Below, piece by piece: positions 8,488 through 17,382 of a stretch of 64,000 nucleotides of DNA. The notes under the pieces were generated by a model. The model was not told where the DNA came from. It did no database searches and saw only the letters and a program-made list of their open reading frames with translations. Source of the DNA: Aquisphaera giovannonii (GTDB taxonomy: Bacteria; Planctomycetota; Planctomycetia; Isosphaerales; Isosphaeraceae); the NCBI RefSeq assembly GCF_008087625.1, contig NZ_CP042997.1, forward strand, positions 6,076,001 to 6,140,000, given 5' to 3'. The translations under genes and the position numbers were made by a program. The stretch's first letter is position 1. Every line of letters starts with the position of its first letter.

Positions 8488-10647
8488 ATGATGCCGGTGC
8501 GAGGACCATTCACCGGGCTCCTCCTGGTCCTCGTCGCGCTCCTCGGCGGCGAGGCCTCCGCCGACGACCCCGGCCATTGGGCCTTCACGCCGCCGAGGCG
8601 CCCGCCGGTCCCCGTCGTCCGGTCGACGGCCCGGGTGCGCAATCCGATCGACGCCTTCGTCGTCAAGAAGCTGGAGGAGGCCGGCCTGGAGCCCGCGCCG
8701 GAGGCCGACCGGGCCACCCTCGTGCGTCGCCTGAGCTTCGACCTGACCGGGCTGCCGCCGTCGCTGGAGCTGCAGGATCGGTACCTCAACGACCCCGCCC
8801 CCGACGCCTACGAGCGGCTCGTCGACCGGCTGCTCGCCAGCCCGCAATACGGCGAGCGATGGGCGCAGCACTGGCTCGACCTGGCCCGCTACGCCGACAC
8901 GGACGGCTTCGAGTTCGACCAGGCCCGGCCCGACGCCTGGCGGTATCGCGACTGGGTCGTGAACGCGCTCAACCGCGACATGCCGTACGACCGGTTCCTC
9001 CGGCTGCAGACGGCCGGCGACGAGGTCGCCCCGGGCGATCCGGACGCGTTCATCGCCACGGGGTTCAACCGCTGCTATCCCGACATGGTGGACCTGAACG
9101 ATCAGGGCCTGCGGCGCCAGAACGCCCTGAACGACATCACCGAGACGACGGGCCTGGTCTTCCTCGGCCTGACGATCGGCTGCGCCCGCTGCCACGACCA
9201 CAAGTCCGACCCGATCTCGCAGGCGGACTTCTACCGGCTGCAGGCCTTCTTCAGCCCGGCCCGATTCCGCGACGACTACCCGATCGCCTCGCCCTCGGCC
9301 CGCGCCGGCCACGAGGCGCGCGTGAAGGCCTGGGAGGAGGCGACGGCCGACGCGCAGGCCGCGATCCTCCGGCTCGAGGCGCCCGTGCGTGCGGCCCTGG
9401 CCCCGGGCGATCCCCCGGGCCTGACCGACGAGGCCGCCGCGGCGATCCGCAAGCCGGAGGCCGAGCGGAGCCCCGCCGAGGTGCGCCTGGCCTACGAGGC
9501 CGTAACGAAGGACGGCCGCATCAAGCCCGAGGTCCTGGCGGCCGCCCTCGGGCCCGTCCGGGTCGCGTCTCGTCGGGCGTTACTCGCGGAGCTGGGCCGC
9601 CTGAAGGCCGCGGCCCCGCCCCCCTTGCCGAAGGCGCGGGGGCTGGACGAGGCGGGCCCGGACGCGCCCCCCACGTTCTTCCTCCGCCGCGGCGAGTTCT
9701 CGGCGAAGGGCGACGAGGTGCATCCCGGGTTCCCGGAGGCGCTCCGGTCGGCGGCCGATGCGTCCCCGGCCATCGTCCCGATGCCGCGCTCGACCGGACG
9801 CCGCAAGGCGCTCGCCGAGTGGCTGACGCGGGCCGACCATCCCCTGACCGGGCGGGTGCTGGTCAATCGCCTCTGGCAGCACCACTTCGGCCGGGGCCTG
9901 GTGGCGACGCCGAGCGACTTCGGCACGATGGGCGAGGAGCCGAGCCACCCCGAGCTGCTCGACTGGCTGGCCTGCGAGCTGGTCGCCCGCGGCTGGAGCC
10001 TCAAGGCGATGCACCGCCTGATGGTCACCAGCGCGACCTATCGCCAATCGTCGCGGGCCTCGGCCGCCGCGCTCGCCGCTGATCCCGACAACACGCTGCT
10101 GTGGCGGCACGGCCGCCTCCGGCTCGACGGCGAGGCGATCCGCGATGCGCTCCTCGCCGTCTCCGGCCGGCTGAACCCCGCGCTCGGGGGCCCGCCGGTC
10201 TTCCCGGAGCTCCCCGACGAGCTGACGAAGCTCAGCAACAAGGGCGCGGTGTGGCCCGTCTCCGACCGACGCCTCGACCGCGATCGGCGGAGCCTCTACG
10301 TCTTCATCCGGCGCAACCTCCGCTACCCCTTCTTCGAGGCCTTCGACCGCCCCGACACGAACGCGAGCTGCCCGCGCCGGCCGACCACGACGATCGCCCC
10401 GCAGGCCCTGACCCTCCTCAACAGCCGCCTCGCGAACGACGCCGCGCACGCCCTCGCCGCCCGGATCGCCTCGACGGCCGGCGCGGACCGCGACGCCCAA
10501 GTCGAGCTCGCCTACCGGATCACCGTGTCGCGCGAGCCCGACGCCGACGAACGGCGGACCGCCCGATCCTTCCTCGCGCACGGCGGCACGTTCCGGCATT
10601 TCTGCCTCGCGCTCCTGAACGCGAACGAGTTCCTGTACGTCGAATGA
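8488..10647 (+). CDS. DUF1549 and DUF1553 domain secreted protein
   Basis: Translation could start at ATG 8488 (used here) or at an upstream TTG at 8464, which has a better-placed gggag. Both give a signal peptide (TGLLLVLVALLGGEASA). The product is about 719 aa. The DUF1549 part is near residues 45-260: NPIDAFVVKKLEEAGL, RRLSFDLTGLPPS, ERWAQHWLDLARYADTDGFE and GCARCHDHKSDPI with a CxxCH haem-like motif. The DUF1553 part is near residues 430-690: LAEWLTRADHPLTGRVLVNR, WQHHFGRGLV and SDFGTMGEEPSHPELLDWLA. The separate N-terminal cytochrome (PSCyt1) domain found in many relatives is absent. It forms an operon with the DUF1501 gene just upstream, in the less usual order with DUF1501 first. Confidence 0.9.
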   Translation: MMPVRGPFTGLLLVLVALLGGEASADDPGHWAFTPPRRPPVPVVRSTARVRNPIDAFVVKKLEEAGLEPAPEADRATLVRRLSFDLTGLPPSLELQDRYLNDPAPDAYERLVDRLLASPQYGERWAQHWLDLARYADTDGFEFDQARPDAWRYRDWVVNALNRDMPYDRFLRLQTAGDEVAPGDPDAFIATGFNRCYPDMVDLNDQGLRRQNALNDITETTGLVFLGLTIGCARCHDHKSDPISQADFYRLQAFFSPARFRDDYPIASPSARAGHEARVKAWEEATADAQAAILRLEAPVRAALAPGDPPGLTDEAAAAIRKPEAERSPAEVRLAYEAVTKDGRIKPEVLAAALGPVRVASRRALLAELGRLKAAAPPPLPKARGLDEAGPDAPPTFFLRRGEFSAKGDEVHPGFPEALRSAADASPAIVPMPRSTGRRKALAEWLTRADHPLTGRVLVNRLWQHHFGRGLVATPSDFGTMGEEPSHPELLDWLACELVARGWSLKAMHRLMVTSATYRQSSRASAAALAADPDNTLLWRHGRLRLDGEAIRDALLAVSGRLNPALGGPPVFPELPDELTKLSNKGAVWPVSDRRLDRDRRSLYVFIRRNLRYPFFEAFDRPDTNASCPRRPTTTIAPQALTLLNSRLANDAAHALAARIASTAGADRDAQVELAYRITVSREPDADERRTARSFLAHGGTFRHFCLALLNANEFLYVE

Positions 10648-11264
10648 GCGCGATGCGACATCTCGTCGGCCGATCGTTGAGGGGGCTAAAGAAAGGGCGG
10701 CGACACCGTCCCGATGCGGCCGGTCCGGCCCCTGGCCGGGGTCGACGGTTGGCGCGGCCTCGCGAGGCCCCGAAGCGTCACGCCCCCGTCTCGCAATCGG
10801 GCGGCCGGGGAGGGGCCGCAGGCGACGCCCCGGGATCGGCGCGGCGGAGGGCGAGCTGACGATGGCGTGGGTCGCCCCGGCCGGATCGGATCGGCGGCGG
10901 CCCCGCGGCGTCGCTGCGCTCCGCCACAGCCACCCGGAGGGCCGACGATCCCGGCCGGCCCCGTGCCGTCGTCGAAGCGTCCCTCCACGGGGGCCGGATT
11001 CGGGACGAGGCCGGCGATTCGTTCGAAGCAGGCGGCGTGACGGCCGGAGCCACGAGGGGGCCTTTGGTGCTCGGGTGACTGTGGTGGGGGCGAGGCGCTC
11101 CCATGGCCGCAGGACTCTCGCGGCGGTCGATGTTGCGTCCGGGAGTGGCGGCTGTTCACCTTGTCAGGGGCGGGATCACGGCTCATAATGGGACTTTCGT
11201 TCCCGCGTGGGGATTCCCTGCGCGTTGTGCAAGAGCTTCAAGCAAAGCGAGTTAGGGAATTGCC
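10648..11264. other. Intergenic stretch of 617 bases
   Basis: The stretch is extremely GC-rich and open in several frames, but none has a ribosome site, a recognised domain or a plausible start. The last 60 bases are less GC-rich (caagcaaagcgagttaggga) and lie just before a small basic gene, so a promoter is likely there. Nothing else is recognisable. Confidence 0.5.
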
Positions 11265-11408
11265 ATGAAGGTCAAGACGCGGCACCGGAAGGGGTCGAAG
11301 TGGAAGAGGCGCGCGAACAGCTCGCCGGTCGCCAAGGGGCGGCGCGTGAAGATTCACGGCGTCCGCAACCCGAAGAAGCGGAAGCACGCCGGCGGCAAGG
11401 GCCTGTGA
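11265..11408 (+). CDS. Small highly basic protein, 47 aa
   Basis: The frame begins MKVKTRHRKGSKWKRR and ends KHAGGKGL. About 40 percent of its residues are Lys or Arg and only one is acidic or none, giving a very high charge. All but one of its codons end in G or C, which supports real coding rather than chance. A weak ribosome site (tagggaa) lies before the ATG. It resembles in character a small ribosome-associated or nucleic-acid-binding protein, but I do not recognise a family. It converges on the large transporter gene that ends 57 bases downstream. No partner on its own strand is evident. Confidence 0.55.
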   Translation: MKVKTRHRKGSKWKRRANSSPVAKGRRVKIHGVRNPKKRKHAGGKGL

Positions 11409-11464
11409 CGTGAGAGGGTTTGGGGCGGACGGAGAGTGTCCGCCCGAGGCCGGGGTCGACGTCG

Positions 11465-14400
11465 CTAGACGACCTGGCGGCTGATCAGCTCCTGGAAGGC
11501 GCCCGGCTCTTCCCGGAGCTGCTCGTAGCGGCCGGACTGGACGATCCGGCCCTGCTTGACCACGTAGATGCGGTCGGCCTCGACGACGGTGGTCAGGCGG
11601 TGGGCGATGACGACGCGGGTGACGCCGCGGAGCTCCCGGGCGATGCTTTGGGTGACGATCGCCTGGGAGAGGTTGTCCAGCGCGCTGGTGGCCTCGTCGA
11701 ACATCAGGATCCGGGGGCTGCGGACCAGGGCGCGGGCGATCAGGAGCCGCTGCCTCTGCCCGCCGGAGAGGCTGGAGCCCCCCTCGCCGACGACCGTGTG
11801 CATCTTCATGGGCATGTCCCGGATCTCCGCGTCCAGGCCGGCGAGCCGGGCGGCCCGCCAGGCGTCGTCCATGGTGAGGCCCGGGGCGAAGCCGACGATG
11901 TTGCTGAAGATGTCGCCCGGCATGAGCTGGGCGTCCTGGAGGACGACCCCGATCTGGCGGCGGACCTCGCGGATGTCCAGCGTCGCGAGGTCGCGGCCGT
12001 CGTAGGTGACCGAGCCGCGGTCCGGGGCCTCGAAGCCGAGCAGCAGCCGGAGGATCGTGGACTTGCCCGAGCCCGAGGCGCCGACGATGGCGATGAACTC
12101 GCCGGGGCGGACCTGGAGGTCCACGCCGTCGAGCACCCGCGCCGCGGTCTCCTGCCCGGGATAGCGGAACGTCACCCCGCTGAGGGCGATCGCCCCGTTC
12201 AGCCGCAGCGGCTCCGGCGCGGCGGCGGGGAACTCCGGGACCGTCTCCAGGACCGGCCGGATCCGCTCGTAGAGCGGCGGGACGTCGAGCAGCCCGAGCG
12301 CCGTGTAGGCCACGGCCAGGACCGAGGCGATCAGGTTGGATAGCGCGATCGAGAGCGCCAGGAAGTCCCCGGTGCTCAGGCGGTCGGGGTCCAGGCGGAT
12401 CGCGCCGTAATAGACGACCATCGCCAGGAGCATCGGGAAGACGGCGAGGAATCGGTGCAGCCGGTTGGCGAACCGGCGGGCCTTGATCATGAGGCCGAGC
12501 TGCTCGCCGTAGAGGTCCGACCAGCGGGCGAAGGCGCGGTTCTCGGCGCCGGCGGTGCGCAGCTTGGCGATGCCGCCGACGACCTCGAACAGGAAGCCGA
12601 TGATCGAACCCTCGACCTGGCGGATCCGCGCCTCCTGGCGGAGCTGGCCGGCGAGCAGGAGGAGGATCGTCAGGGCCATCAGCGCGATCAGGGCCGTGCA
12701 GATGGAGGCGAGACGCCAGCTATACCAGAAGAGGAGGGCGAGGTTGGAGAGGCTGAAGAGCCCGCCGACGAGGGCCGACGCCATGGCGCCGGAGACCTTG
12801 CGGAGGACGACCCCCAGGCCGAGGGTCCGGACGGCGAGGTCGCCCGAGGAGAAGCCGGCGAAGAAGCGGGTGGGGAGCCGCAGCAGGCGGTCCCAGACCG
12901 CCGGCAGGACGGCGGGGACGACCTTGCCCTCGATCCGGAGCAGGGCCATGCCCTCGACGACCTCGAAGATGGCCGTGGCCACGGCCATCGCGGCCAGCAG
13001 CAGGCAGAGGGAGGCCAGGCGGACGCGGCCCTGCGCGGAGATGCCGACCTCGGGGATGACCTGGTCCACGAGGACCCCGGCGCCGACCGGCATGGCCAGG
13101 CCGAGCAGGCCGCCGAGCGCCGCCATCGCCAGGACCAGGCGGACCTCGCGGGAGACGCCCCGCCTGGCGAATCGGGCGAGGTCGCGGAGGGTCAGCGGGC
13201 CGTCCGGGAGGGTCCGGTAGAACGTCCAGGCGGTCCGGGAGAGCCGCGCGGCCTGGTCGCGGCGGATCGGCTCGCGGCGGTCCGTGGCCGGGTCGTAGAG
13301 GTCGTATCGGCGGGCGGCGAACCGGCCTCGGCCGCGGTCGAGGCCGGGTATCAGCGCGACCGGCTGGGGCCGGCCCTCGGCATCGTCCAGGGACGCCAGC
13401 AGGGGCTCGCCGCCGCGTCCGGTCCAGCCGCGGGGCAGGACGACCTGTCGGGCGTGGAAGCCGGAGGAGCGGGCGATCTCCTCGAGCGTCGTCCCGCCGC
13501 CCGGGCGGTCGTCGTCGGTCGCCTTCCGGGGCGCGTGCACCTCGATGCCGAGCTCCCCCCCGACGACCCGGCAGGCGGCGAGCAGGGGATCCTCCTCGAC
13601 CGGCGGCAGGAGGTCCGCCTCGTTGGCCGCGGCGGCGAGCGCGGCGGAGATCCGCCCCACCAGCGTCCGGTCCCCGGTGGTCGCCGCGTGCAGCTCCCCC
13701 CAGCGGCGCGACACCTCGGCGTCCTGCAGCCACGCCAGGTGGTCGAGCGCCGCGCGGTGGAAGTCCATCAGCCCCTGCCAGGGGTCGCCGGACTGGATCA
13801 TCGCCAGGGTGTCCGACGCGACCACGCGGCAGGGGCCGTCGCACGTGAGCCACAGGTGCTCGCTGATCGGGAACCGCGCCCGGTGCTCGGTGACCGGCAG
13901 CGGGTCCTGGCCGAGGAACCGCGAATGCCCGTCGAGGTGGCGGATCCAGGCGACGCCGCCCCGGATGCCGTAGCGGTCCCCGCCCCCCAGCTCGGCCGGT
14001 ACGCCCGCGGCCAGGTCGTGCCGGCCCAGCACCTGGCCCCCGGCGCCGAGGGCCCGCCCGACGCGGAAGATCCAGTCGTCGAGCAGGATGGCGACCTGCT
14101 CGGCCAGGGATTCCTCGAAGCTGAGGCGGATCAGGTCGCCGCGATGGAACTGGATGAGGTCGGCGTCCCCGGCGCCCACGGCGATGAGGCGGCCGCCGAG
14201 GCGGCCCCGGACGCCGCTGATGGCGAAGATCGAGCCCCCCTCGTCCACCCGGCAGAGGTGCCGCCGGCGCCCGGGGCCGCCGTCGGGGCCGGGGACGGTG
14301 AAGAAGACGTCCACCTGGCCGGAGGAGACCCACCAGACCGATTCCGGGTCGTCCAGCGGCAGGGGGCGGTTGGCCGCGGCGGTCTCCGCCCGGCCCGTGG

Positions 14401-16804
14401 CCCGCAGCTCGTCGATGAGGAACCGCGGCCCTTCCCCCGCGGCGGTCGCGGGCGGCGAGGGGGCCAACGGCCCGGCCGGGACCCCGGCGGGGGCCGCGGC
14501 CCGGGGGGCGATGCCCTTCGCCCCGGCCCGCCCCGGCGCCCGTCGGTGCATCGCCACCCTCCCGGGCCGCGCGGCGGGCAGCCCCTGGCCGGCGAGCAGG
14601 CGGGCGTATTCCCCGTCCGCGTCCTCGATCAGGCTGTCGTGCGTCCCCCTCTGGAGGACCCGGCCGCCGGAGAGGACGATGATCTCGTCGCAGTCGCGGA
14701 TCGTGCTCAGGCGGTGGGCGATGATCAGGCAGGTGCAGCCGCGGCGGCGGAGCTGGTCGTCCACGATCAGCTCGGTCTTCGGGTCCAGGGCGCTGGTGGC
14801 CTCGTCCAGGATCAGCAGGCTGGGATCCCGGACGAGCGCCCGGGCGATCTCCAGCCGCTGCCTCTGCCCGCCGGAGAAGTTCCGGGCCCCCTCCGCGACG
14901 GCCGCGTCGTAGCCCCCCCGGCGCTGGAGCAGGTCCAGGTGGATGGCCGCGCCGAGGCCGGCCTGGATGAGGCGCCCGCTGGCGACCTCGTCGTCCCAGA
15001 GCGTCAGGTTCTCCCGCACCGTGCCCTGGAACATGGCGATCCGCTCGTCCACCATCGCCACCGAGTTGACGAAGACCTGGCGGGGGATCTCCGCGATCGG
15101 CCGGCCGTCGTGCAGGACCTCGCCCCCCTGGGGCCGGTAGAGCCCCGCGACCAGCCGGGCGATCGTCGTCTTTCCGCTCCCGGAGCTGCCCACGAGCGCC
15201 ACCCGCTGGCCCGGCTCGACGACCATCGAGAAGCCCCGGATCAGCGGCTCCTCCGCCGTCCGGAAGTAGCTGAAGGTGACGTCTCGCAGCTCGAGCCGCC
15301 CCGAGAGCCGCGGCGATGCGGGGCGGGCGGTGGAGACTCCTTCGGGAAGCCGGCTCGCCGCCGGGCCGCCCGCGGCCGCCTCCTCGCGGCGCTCGAGCAG
15401 CGGGTCGGCGTCGTGGTGGCGGACGTCCTCGATCCGATCCAGGTCCGCCCGCAGCTCCTGCACCTGGGAGCCCAGCCGCGCGATGTCGCGGAACGGCTGG
15501 TGGAAGCTCGCCAGCAGCGTCTGGAAGGCCACCAGCGCCCCGATCGGCAGGACGCCGGCGGCGACCCGGCGCCCGCCCAGTCCCAGCACCGCCACGGTGG
15601 TCAGGGCGGCCAGCAGCGACGGGATCGCCACGAAGACGGCGTCGAACCGGCCGAGCTCCTGCTCGGCGGTCAGCACCCGGGCCTGCTCCCCCGTCCACCG
15701 CACCAGGAGGTCGGACTCCGCGCCGGTCGCCTTGACCGACTCGATCACCTGCACGGCCCACATGATCCCGCCGGCGAGCCGGCCGCGGACCTGCTCGATC
15801 ACGCGGTTCTGGTCGATCCGGCGCCGGCTGAACCATCGCAGCGCGACCAGGTTGAGGCCGCCGATCCCCACGCCCACGGCGGTCAGGACCGGGTCCTGCG
15901 GGAGCATCGCCGCGACGTAGAGGGCCAGGCTCAGGAAGCCCACGGCCGTGGTGGCGAGCTCGCCGGAGATCAGCCGGGCCACGGTCGCCGTGCTGACCAC
16001 CCGGCCGACGATGTCCCCGGCGTACCGCCGCTGGAAGAAGTCGATCGGCAGCCGGAGGACGTGCCGCAGGAACCGCACCGCCTCGGTGAGGGCCAGGCGC
16101 ACCTCCAGCCGGGTGAGGTAGACCTGCTGGAGCGTCACCGCCGCGAGGCGGGCCGCGGCGGTCGCCCCCATCGCCAGCAGCAGGGGGCCCAGCCAGTCCC
16201 GCCGGCCCTGGATGAGGATCTCGTCCACGAAGATCCGCTGGTAGCCCGCCGCCGCCAGCGACGGGATCACCAGCGCCAGCCCCGCGAGGATCACGAACAG
16301 GAGCGCCGCCTTGGAGCCGGCCAGGCGGCCGGCCAGGCTCGGCAGCGTGCTCGGCCGCCGGCCCCCGGGCCGGAAGTCCTCCCCCGGCCGGAACGTGAAG
16401 GCGATCCCGCTGTAGTACCGGGCGAACTCCTCCCGCGAGACCCGCCTCCGCCCGCACGCCGGATCGTTCAGGTAGACCCAGCCCCGGGCGAATCCCTCGA
16501 CCACCAGGAAGTGGTTCCACTGCCAGAGCACCATGAAGGGGGGCTGGCGCGTGTCGATGCCCGCGGCCGACTTCCGGAAGGCATCCACGTCCATCCCGTA
16601 ATGCCGGGCCGCCTCCTTGATGTGGTAGGCATTGCTCCCGTCCCGCGAGACCCCGCAGACGCTCCGGAGCACATCCAGCGGCACGTACAGCCCGTGATAC
16701 TCCAGGATGATCCCGAGCGCGGCGGCCCCGCACTCGACCGCCTCCATCTGGAGCACGACCGGAGTCCGGACGGGCCGATACCTCTTCCTGCGGCTGCTTG
16801 CCAT
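11465..16804 (-). CDS. Fused C39 peptidase/double ABC peptide exporter
   Basis: A single uninterrupted frame of 1779 aa combines what are normally two proteins. Residues 10-135 are a C39 peptidase: Gln19 and Cys25 in QMEAVECGAAALG, His98 in WNHFLVV, Asp114 in LNDP. A membrane domain (165-440) and a first ATPase follow, with GSSGSGKTT near 540, FSGGQRQR and LLILDEATSALD. A Pro/Ala linker near 750-800 leads to a cyclic-nucleotide-binding-like region (VDVFFTVPGPDGG), a second membrane domain (about 1180-1480) and a second ATPase (GASGSGKST near 1575, LSGGQRQR, LMFDEATSALD). The halves correspond to NHLM ABC1 and ABC2, usually encoded by two genes. The protein should cleave double-glycine leaders and export the cargo. 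The HlyD partner (19046-20401) and a GG-leader precursor (20788-20955) lie on the same strand. Confidence 0.88.
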   Translation of the reverse strand: MASSRRKRYRPVRTPVVLQMEAVECGAAALGIILEYHGLYVPLDVLRSVCGVSRDGSNAYHIKEAARHYGMDVDAFRKSAAGIDTRQPPFMVLWQWNHFLVVEGFARGWVYLNDPACGRRRVSREEFARYYSGIAFTFRPGEDFRPGGRRPSTLPSLAGRLAGSKAALLFVILAGLALVIPSLAAAGYQRIFVDEILIQGRRDWLGPLLLAMGATAAARLAAVTLQQVYLTRLEVRLALTEAVRFLRHVLRLPIDFFQRRYAGDIVGRVVSTATVARLISGELATTAVGFLSLALYVAAMLPQDPVLTAVGVGIGGLNLVALRWFSRRRIDQNRVIEQVRGRLAGGIMWAVQVIESVKATGAESDLLVRWTGEQARVLTAEQELGRFDAVFVAIPSLLAALTTVAVLGLGGRRVAAGVLPIGALVAFQTLLASFHQPFRDIARLGSQVQELRADLDRIEDVRHHDADPLLERREEAAAGGPAASRLPEGVSTARPASPRLSGRLELRDVTFSYFRTAEEPLIRGFSMVVEPGQRVALVGSSGSGKTTIARLVAGLYRPQGGEVLHDGRPIAEIPRQVFVNSVAMVDERIAMFQGTVRENLTLWDDEVASGRLIQAGLGAAIHLDLLQRRGGYDAAVAEGARNFSGGQRQRLEIARALVRDPSLLILDEATSALDPKTELIVDDQLRRRGCTCLIIAHRLSTIRDCDEIIVLSGGRVLQRGTHDSLIEDADGEYARLLAGQGLPAARPGRVAMHRRAPGRAGAKGIAPRAAAPAGVPAGPLAPSPPATAAGEGPRFLIDELRATGRAETAAANRPLPLDDPESVWWVSSGQVDVFFTVPGPDGGPGRRRHLCRVDEGGSIFAISGVRGRLGGRLIAVGAGDADLIQFHRGDLIRLSFEESLAEQVAILLDDWIFRVGRALGAGGQVLGRHDLAAGVPAELGGGDRYGIRGGVAWIRHLDGHSRFLGQDPLPVTEHRARFPISEHLWLTCDGPCRVVASDTLAMIQSGDPWQGLMDFHRAALDHLAWLQDAEVSRRWGELHAATTGDRTLVGRISAALAAAANEADLLPPVEEDPLLAACRVVGGELGIEVHAPRKATDDDRPGGGTTLEEIARSSGFHARQVVLPRGWTGRGGEPLLASLDDAEGRPQPVALIPGLDRGRGRFAARRYDLYDPATDRREPIRRDQAARLSRTAWTFYRTLPDGPLTLRDLARFARRGVSREVRLVLAMAALGGLLGLAMPVGAGVLVDQVIPEVGISAQGRVRLASLCLLLAAMAVATAIFEVVEGMALLRIEGKVVPAVLPAVWDRLLRLPTRFFAGFSSGDLAVRTLGLGVVLRKVSGAMASALVGGLFSLSNLALLFWYSWRLASICTALIALMALTILLLLAGQLRQEARIRQVEGSIIGFLFEVVGGIAKLRTAGAENRAFARWSDLYGEQLGLMIKARRFANRLHRFLAVFPMLLAMVVYYGAIRLDPDRLSTGDFLALSIALSNLIASVLAVAYTALGLLDVPPLYERIRPVLETVPEFPAAAPEPLRLNGAIALSGVTFRYPGQETAARVLDGVDLQVRPGEFIAIVGASGSGKSTILRLLLGFEAPDRGSVTYDGRDLATLDIREVRRQIGVVLQDAQLMPGDIFSNIVGFAPGLTMDDAWRAARLAGLDAEIRDMPMKMHTVVGEGGSSLSGGQRQRLLIARALVRSPRILMFDEATSALDNLSQAIVTQSIARELRGVTRVVIAHRLTTVVEADRIYVVKQGRIVQSGRYEQLREEPGAFQELISRQVV

Positions 16805-17382
16805 TCGCCCCGCACCCGTCCCCTGCGCTCGACCGACCCCGCGATCCCGCCGTCCCCGGACGCGTCCCCTGCCGGCCCTATGATCATCGAGGATTCTCCA
16901 TCTGAACTCTACCCATTTTGCCTATTTTAATTCTCCGGGGATCACTGCCGCCGCGAAGCCTCGCCCGGCACGAGTTGATGCGCCCGTGCCGGAGGCGATC
17001 GCATCGGACTCCCTTCATGGGAAGTCACGCCGGCGCGTCGTCATGCGGGCCCGCCGGCGGGACCGGGGCTGCCGGGGATGGTGTGGCCGGGGGGCTCTCG
17101 CGCGGGCGGCCCGCGCACGGGTTGCTCTGCCGTCTCGTCGCGGATGGATCGCCCGATTTCGCGGTCGGACGCGACCGATTGGGGGATTTGGCACGCTTAA
17201 TGCTGAATATCTCGTCATCTGATCAATTGGGCGGGCGGCACCTCGAGACGCATACGCCGCCCGCTCCTCGCCGTGCAATGACCGAAGATCCACGCGAGGG
17301 CCCCACGAGGGCCGACGTCCCCCGTCCGCGCCGGCCCTGCGAACCACGACACCGCACCACAAGCGTTCATGAGGATTTGACG
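16805..17382. other. Divergent promoter region of exporter and repeat protein
   Basis: These 578 bases separate the exporter (leftward) from the Gly/Thr-repeat protein (rightward). AT-rich islands at 16908-16934 (cattttgcctattttaattc) and 17186-17226 (cacgcttaatgctgaatatc) are the likely promoter zones, the first for the exporter and the second for the secreted protein. Open frames here lack domains and ribosome sites. No riboswitch or repeat is recognised. Confidence 0.45.

Noticed and set aside
12455-16930. 1491-codon open frame antisense to the exporter
   Set aside because: It is a GC-driven shadow of the transporter gene, rich in Arg/Gly/Ala/Asp with no domains or ribosome site.
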